A stretch of DNA of 17,134 bases from Candidatus Nanopelagicales bacterium. Lineage in GTDB: Bacteria > Actinomycetota > Actinomycetes > Nanopelagicales > Nanopelagicaceae. Where the stretch lies: NCBI GenBank assembly GCA_030832365.1, contig JAURJF010000015.1:1-17134 (forward strand). Reading direction: 5' to 3'. The position numbers were made by a program, and so were the translations under genes. Below the pieces are notes generated by a model. That model did no database searches. It saw nothing but the letters and a program-made list of their open reading frames with translations, and was not told the DNA's origin. The first letter of the stretch is position 1. Each line of letters opens with the position of its first letter. Below are positions 14,123 to 17,134 of this stretch, piece by piece.

Positions 14123-14650
14123 GTGAATAGCTCATCGAGAAGGACTTTAGTTCTAAACGCTACCTACGAGCCACTAGGTGTCGTTTCTGATAGACGCGCG
14201 CTCATTTTAATTTTAAATAACCGCGCCACCATGATTGAAGAATCTGGCGTAACACTTCATTACTCATCTGGATCAATGGAACTTCCTGCAGTAATTAGAC
14301 TTCATAAATTTGTAAAGATTCCATATCGCCATACTGTTCCACTCTCACGCAGAGCAATATTTGCCCGTGATGGTGGTCGCTGTGTTTACTGCGAGAGCGC
14401 AGCAACATCAATTGATCATGTCCTTCCTAGAAGCAGGGGAGGCGATCACTCTTGGGAAAATGTTGTTAGCGCCTGTCATCGCTGCAATCATGTAAAGGCT
14501 GATAGAACTCTAAAAGAGTTAGGTTGGAGACTTCGCTCGCTTCCTCGCGAGCCAGTTGGAGCTGCGTGGAGGATTTTAGGAACAGCAAGAGCTGAGGAGC
14601 GTTGGGTGAGATATCTGGCTCCATTTGGAGTTGTTGGCGCTTCTGCCTAA
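14123..14650 (+). CDS. HNH endonuclease family protein
   Basis: A 175-residue protein of the widespread actinobacterial HNH family that opens with LVLNATYEPLGVV (9-21). The zinc-supported nuclease motif is complete: Cys87-x2-Cys90, DH at 98-99, RGG (105-107), Asn113, then Cys118-x2-Cys121-Asn122 and Lys125. The motif predicts metal-dependent DNA cleavage, but the cellular role of this housekeeping-like family is not known to me; nothing nearby (no methyltransferase, phage or mobile genes) suggests a restriction or homing function. The GTG start gives the normal short lead before the family motif and lies eight bases after a strong inverted repeat. A homologue lies near pepN and glbO in mycobacteria (Rv2469c, from memory). 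Confidence 0.9.
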   Translation: MNSSSRRTLVLNATYEPLGVVSDRRALILILNNRATMIEESGVTLHYSSGSMELPAVIRLHKFVKIPYRHTVPLSRRAIFARDGGRCVYCESAATSIDHVLPRSRGGDHSWENVVSACHRCNHVKADRTLKELGWRLRSLPREPVGAAWRILGTARAEERWVRYLAPFGVVGASA

Positions 14651-14660
14651 ACTTGAATCT

Positions 14661-14861
14661 ATGTCAATTCAATTAGCTTTAAATGAAGATGGCGCAATGC
14701 CTGGTGAACCGTTAGCTTTTCTTGAGGGCTTTCTCTGGTTCTTTGTTACTCCAGTTTCGATAACGCTTTTTATCTGGGTAGTAGTAGTTGCTCTTGAAAA
14801 TGTTAAGAAGAGTAAAGCTAATCGCGCCCCAAGTGATGTCATTACTCGCATTGGCGAGTAA
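14661..14861 (+). CDS. Small single-span membrane protein, function unknown
   Basis: A 66-residue protein from the ATG at 14661, ten bases after the HNH stop. Residues 1-20 are mildly acidic and polar, one strongly hydrophobic span covers about 21-45 (with FFVTPVSITLFIWVVVVAL), and a basic tail (NVKKSKANR) follows, suggesting an N-out, C-in topology. The reading frame also runs upstream to a TTG at 14625 inside the HNH gene, but the ATG is preferred. No Shine-Dalgarno is clear, so it may be translated by coupling with the HNH gene. I do not recognise the family. Its stop directly abuts the stop of convergent pepN, with no room for a terminator. Confidence 0.6.
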   Translation: MSIQLALNEDGAMPGEPLAFLEGFLWFFVTPVSITLFIWVVVVALENVKKSKANRAPSDVITRIGE

Positions 14862-17134
14862 TTAGTTATCTATCGCTCTAACTCTTAGCGCTCGCTCCAG
14901 AGAATCCTTAGCCTCCAAGATATGGCGGCGAAGAGTTGGATGGCCATCTTTTCCAGGGCCATTTAGCCAGGCATCTGTTTTTGCAAGGGTCTGGCTAGAA
15001 ATTAAGTAGCTGGGATAGAGCAGATCAATGATGCTGGTTGAAACTTCATAGCTCTTGGTGTTGTAGGTTTCAAGAATTAAATCAAAGTAGCGATCAACAA
15101 ATCCCTCATGTAGGTGGCGCTGAATCGGGCGGTTATAGCCTTGTATAGCTGAGAGTCTGGACCAATTTGTGATGCTCTCATCCTCGGTAGCCTTTTTAAA
15201 GGCTGCTTCTTTTGCCTCAAGAGTTGGAAAGGCTGCAATACATCTCTCATGGCTAAGTCCGCCAGTAAGGGTGTTATCTCGTTTTAGCTCTGCATCTATC
15301 TCAGCTCTTGTGCTTAATCCTCGCTCCACTAGGCAGAGAATTAAATGCCATCTTAAGTCAGCATCAATTTTTAGATCCTGGAATTTTCCATCCAAGATGT
15401 TTCTAATCTCAGCGCCCTGCTCTTTACTATGTGCCAGAGCTGCAAAGCTTCTAGCAAACTGGAGTTGATGATCACTTCCAGCCTTTGCTGATTTAAGAAG
15501 AGATAGAAGCGCACCCGCCACCTTCTCTCTCAAAGAGTCTCGATTCTTATCTGCGGCATAAATCTCAACTGCCGTATTTAACTGCGACATTAAGGCTGTG
15601 ACTGTGGTGATGTCATCTTCGCCAGCAAGGCCTGTTAAAGCTATTTCTATAAAGTCAGTTGCAGATAGCTCAGCATCTCTAAACATATCCCAAGCAGCAG
15701 ACCAACAGAGCGCGCGAGAGAGGCCATCATCTAATTTACCAAGGTGAGCTTTTAAGGTAGCAATAGATCGAGCATCGAAGCGAATCTTTGCATAGGTAAG
15801 GTCATGATCATTTATCAAAATAAGATCTGCCAACTTCTCACCACTTAACTCTTTAACTTGGGTTAAATCACCTGTGATATCTAGCTCTACTGATTTTCTA
15901 CGAAGTAGTTGCCCATCTTTTAAGTCATATAGTCCAACTGCTGCGCGGTGCGGACGGAGCTCACTTGATCCAGCAGGAATCTTTGGAGCCTCTTGTTTGA
16001 TGGTGATTGATTTATAGCTATCGCCATCGCTTTCAATTACTGGGCGGAGGGTATTGACCCCTGAGGTTTGTAGCCAGGTTGAGACCCAACTACTTAAATC
16101 TCGCCCACTTGTTGCCTCAAGCTCAACTAATAAATCTGATAGAACTGTATTTTTAAAGGCATGCTTAGCAAAGTACTTCTGCAGCCCCTTAATGAAATTA
16201 TCTCGCCCAACGTGAGCTACCAATTGGTGAAGAACTGAGGCTCCCTTGGCATAGGTAATGCCATCAAAATTAGCTTTTACTGTATCGATATCGACCATAT
16301 CGGTGGCAATTGGATGGGTTGATGAGAGTTGATCTTGGCGATAGGCCCAATTCTTTCGCTCAGCATTAAAGCCAGCCCAAGAATTTTTAAACTTAGTAGC
16401 TTCAACTAAAGCTAAATAAGAAGACCACTCGGCAAATGATTCATTAAGCCATAGATCATCCCACCACTTCATTGTGACCATATCTCCAAACCACATATGG
16501 GCCATCTCATGAAGGATTGTGTTGGCTCTTGCGTTATACATCCGCTCTGTTACCTTCGAGCGAAATACTAAGAGATCTTCTCTAAAGGTGACAGCGCCAG
16601 CATTTTCCATAGCGCCCCAGTTAAAGTCCACAACAGCAATCTGATCATATTTATCAAATGGATATGCCAGACCAAATACCTCTTCAAAGTAGGCAAAGCC
16701 CTGTTTAGTAACAACGAATATCTCATCAGAATCAAGATGTTCAAATAGAGATTTGCGACAGTAAATTCCTAGTGGAATACTTTTCTTGCCTTCATACTTA
16801 TCATGAATAAAGGAGTAGGGACCTGCAACGAGAGCTGTTATGTAGGTTGACATAACTGGGGTAGTGGTGAACTCCCACTTCTTTTTATCACCAAGATCAC
16901 TTACCTGCTTAACTGGATTATTTGAAATCACCTGCCAATGTGCTGGAGCAATTGCTGTAAATGCAAAGGTTGCCTTTAGATCTGGTTGATCAAAGCAGGG
17001 ATACATATTTCTGATAAATGCAGTCTCGCCTTGCGAGTAGAGATACACCTCGTTATCAACTGGATCAACCGAGCGCTGCAGACCCTCACCGCTCTTGGAG
17101 TAAATCGCCTCAATTTCAATTACTAATTCATTGC
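14862..17134 (-). CDS. pepN: Aminopeptidase N (M1 metallopeptidase), 5' end beyond window
   Basis: A zinc aminopeptidase that trims N-terminal residues from peptides in the cytosol. The frame stays open to the right edge, giving 756 visible residues. The edge-encoded part reads NELVIEIEAIYSKSG, which matches the family upstream of the VDPVDNEVYLYSQ segment, so about 100 N-terminal residues lie outside; the GTG at 17046-17048 is not the start. The exopeptidase motif GAMEN is encoded around 16600-16614. The zinc site HEMAHMWFG starts at 16511, with the third ligand Glu in NESFAEW about 19 residues on. The C-terminal half is the helical ERAP1_C-like domain. The stop abuts that of the small membrane protein. 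Confidence 0.96.
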   Translation of the reverse strand, partial: NELVIEIEAIYSKSGEGLQRSVDPVDNEVYLYSQGETAFIRNMYPCFDQPDLKATFAFTAIAPAHWQVISNNPVKQVSDLGDKKKWEFTTTPVMSTYITALVAGPYSFIHDKYEGKKSIPLGIYCRKSLFEHLDSDEIFVVTKQGFAYFEEVFGLAYPFDKYDQIAVVDFNWGAMENAGAVTFREDLLVFRSKVTERMYNARANTILHEMAHMWFGDMVTMKWWDDLWLNESFAEWSSYLALVEATKFKNSWAGFNAERKNWAYRQDQLSSTHPIATDMVDIDTVKANFDGITYAKGASVLHQLVAHVGRDNFIKGLQKYFAKHAFKNTVLSDLLVELEATSGRDLSSWVSTWLQTSGVNTLRPVIESDGDSYKSITIKQEAPKIPAGSSELRPHRAAVGLYDLKDGQLLRRKSVELDITGDLTQVKELSGEKLADLILINDHDLTYAKIRFDARSIATLKAHLGKLDDGLSRALCWSAAWDMFRDAELSATDFIEIALTGLAGEDDITTVTALMSQLNTAVEIYAADKNRDSLREKVAGALLSLLKSAKAGSDHQLQFARSFAALAHSKEQGAEIRNILDGKFQDLKIDADLRWHLILCLVERGLSTRAEIDAELKRDNTLTGGLSHERCIAAFPTLEAKEAAFKKATEDESITNWSRLSAIQGYNRPIQRHLHEGFVDRYFDLILETYNTKSYEVSTSIIDLLYPSYLISSQTLAKTDAWLNGPGKDGHPTLRRHILEAKDSLERALRVRAIDN

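Noticed and set aside
14123..14650. HNH nuclease as a homing endonuclease, restriction or phage gene
   Set aside because: The LVLNATYEPLG family is a stable chromosomal actinobacterial protein, and no intron, methyltransferase or phage gene is nearby.
14625..14660. TTG-initiated extension of the small membrane protein into the HNH gene
   Set aside because: The ATG at 14661 lies just after the HNH stop and gives a normal lead before the membrane span; the extension is only the HNH C-terminal coding sequence in another frame.
17046..17048. GTG as the start codon of pepN
   Set aside because: The frame stays open upstream to the window edge and the upstream residues match the M1 family, so the true start is outside the window.

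Overview
The window looks like a chromosomal segment of a small-genome, AT-leaning actinobacterium. The evidence is a fused E2-E1 2-oxoglutarate dehydrogenase/decarboxylase (Kgd/OdhA type), an actinobacterial-type PHO box (11-nt GTTCACC direct repeats) before pstS, GTG and TTG starts, and a gene set that recalls the pepN / HNH / glbO / aglA / thioesterase / ettA neighbourhood of mycobacteria. The short spacers, many 4-bp overlaps and low GC suggest a streamlined freshwater lineage such as Nanopelagicales (acI). That placement is inference; no rRNA or marker-gene comparison is possible here.

Layout. Positions 1-1608 (minus) hold the N-terminal 536 codons of kgd, cut by the left edge. Divergent from it is a short-chain dehydrogenase (1724-2422), converging on a small four-helix membrane protein (2401-2778, minus). 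A short degenerate GGDEF-like protein (2850-3233) converges on oligoribonuclease orn (3239-3790, minus). The orn-pstS spacer carries a PHO box and a hairpin, followed by pstS-pstC-pstA-pstB (3930-7882), which ends at a strong intrinsic terminator (7902-7935). A tRNA-Arg(TCT) lies on the minus strand (7953-8026). A second plus-strand operon follows: ettA, a hot-dog thioesterase, a GH13 alpha-glucosidase, an MFS transporter and a group II truncated haemoglobin (8090-13467). The first three junctions are 4-bp stop/start overlaps. The globin 3' end overlaps a C-terminally short MscS-like channel (13449-14009, minus). A nested GC-rich inverted repeat precedes an HNH endonuclease (14123-14650), a single-span membrane protein (14661-14861) and, abutting stop to stop, aminopeptidase N (14862-17134, minus, cut by the right edge).

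How the genes fit together. The pst genes encode one high-affinity phosphate ABC importer, probably switched on by a PhoP/RegX3-type regulator under phosphate starvation. The ettA operon mixes ribosome energy sensing, acyl-CoA hydrolysis, alpha-glucoside breakdown, an exporter-like permease and oxygen handling. These share no obvious pathway, and the link is probably conserved synteny and co-expression. Kgd, Orn and PepN are central metabolism, RNA turnover and peptide turnover.

No stretch above about 150 bases lacks a gene. I saw no insertion sequence, prophage, CRISPR array or toxin-antitoxin pair, and nothing that amounts to a new multi-gene system. The points worth a second look are regulatory elements (PHO box, pstS leader hairpin, direct-repeat terminator, nested repeat before the HNH gene) and atypical proteins (PstS without a lipobox, short MscS, degenerate GGDEF, SDR lacking the usual serine).
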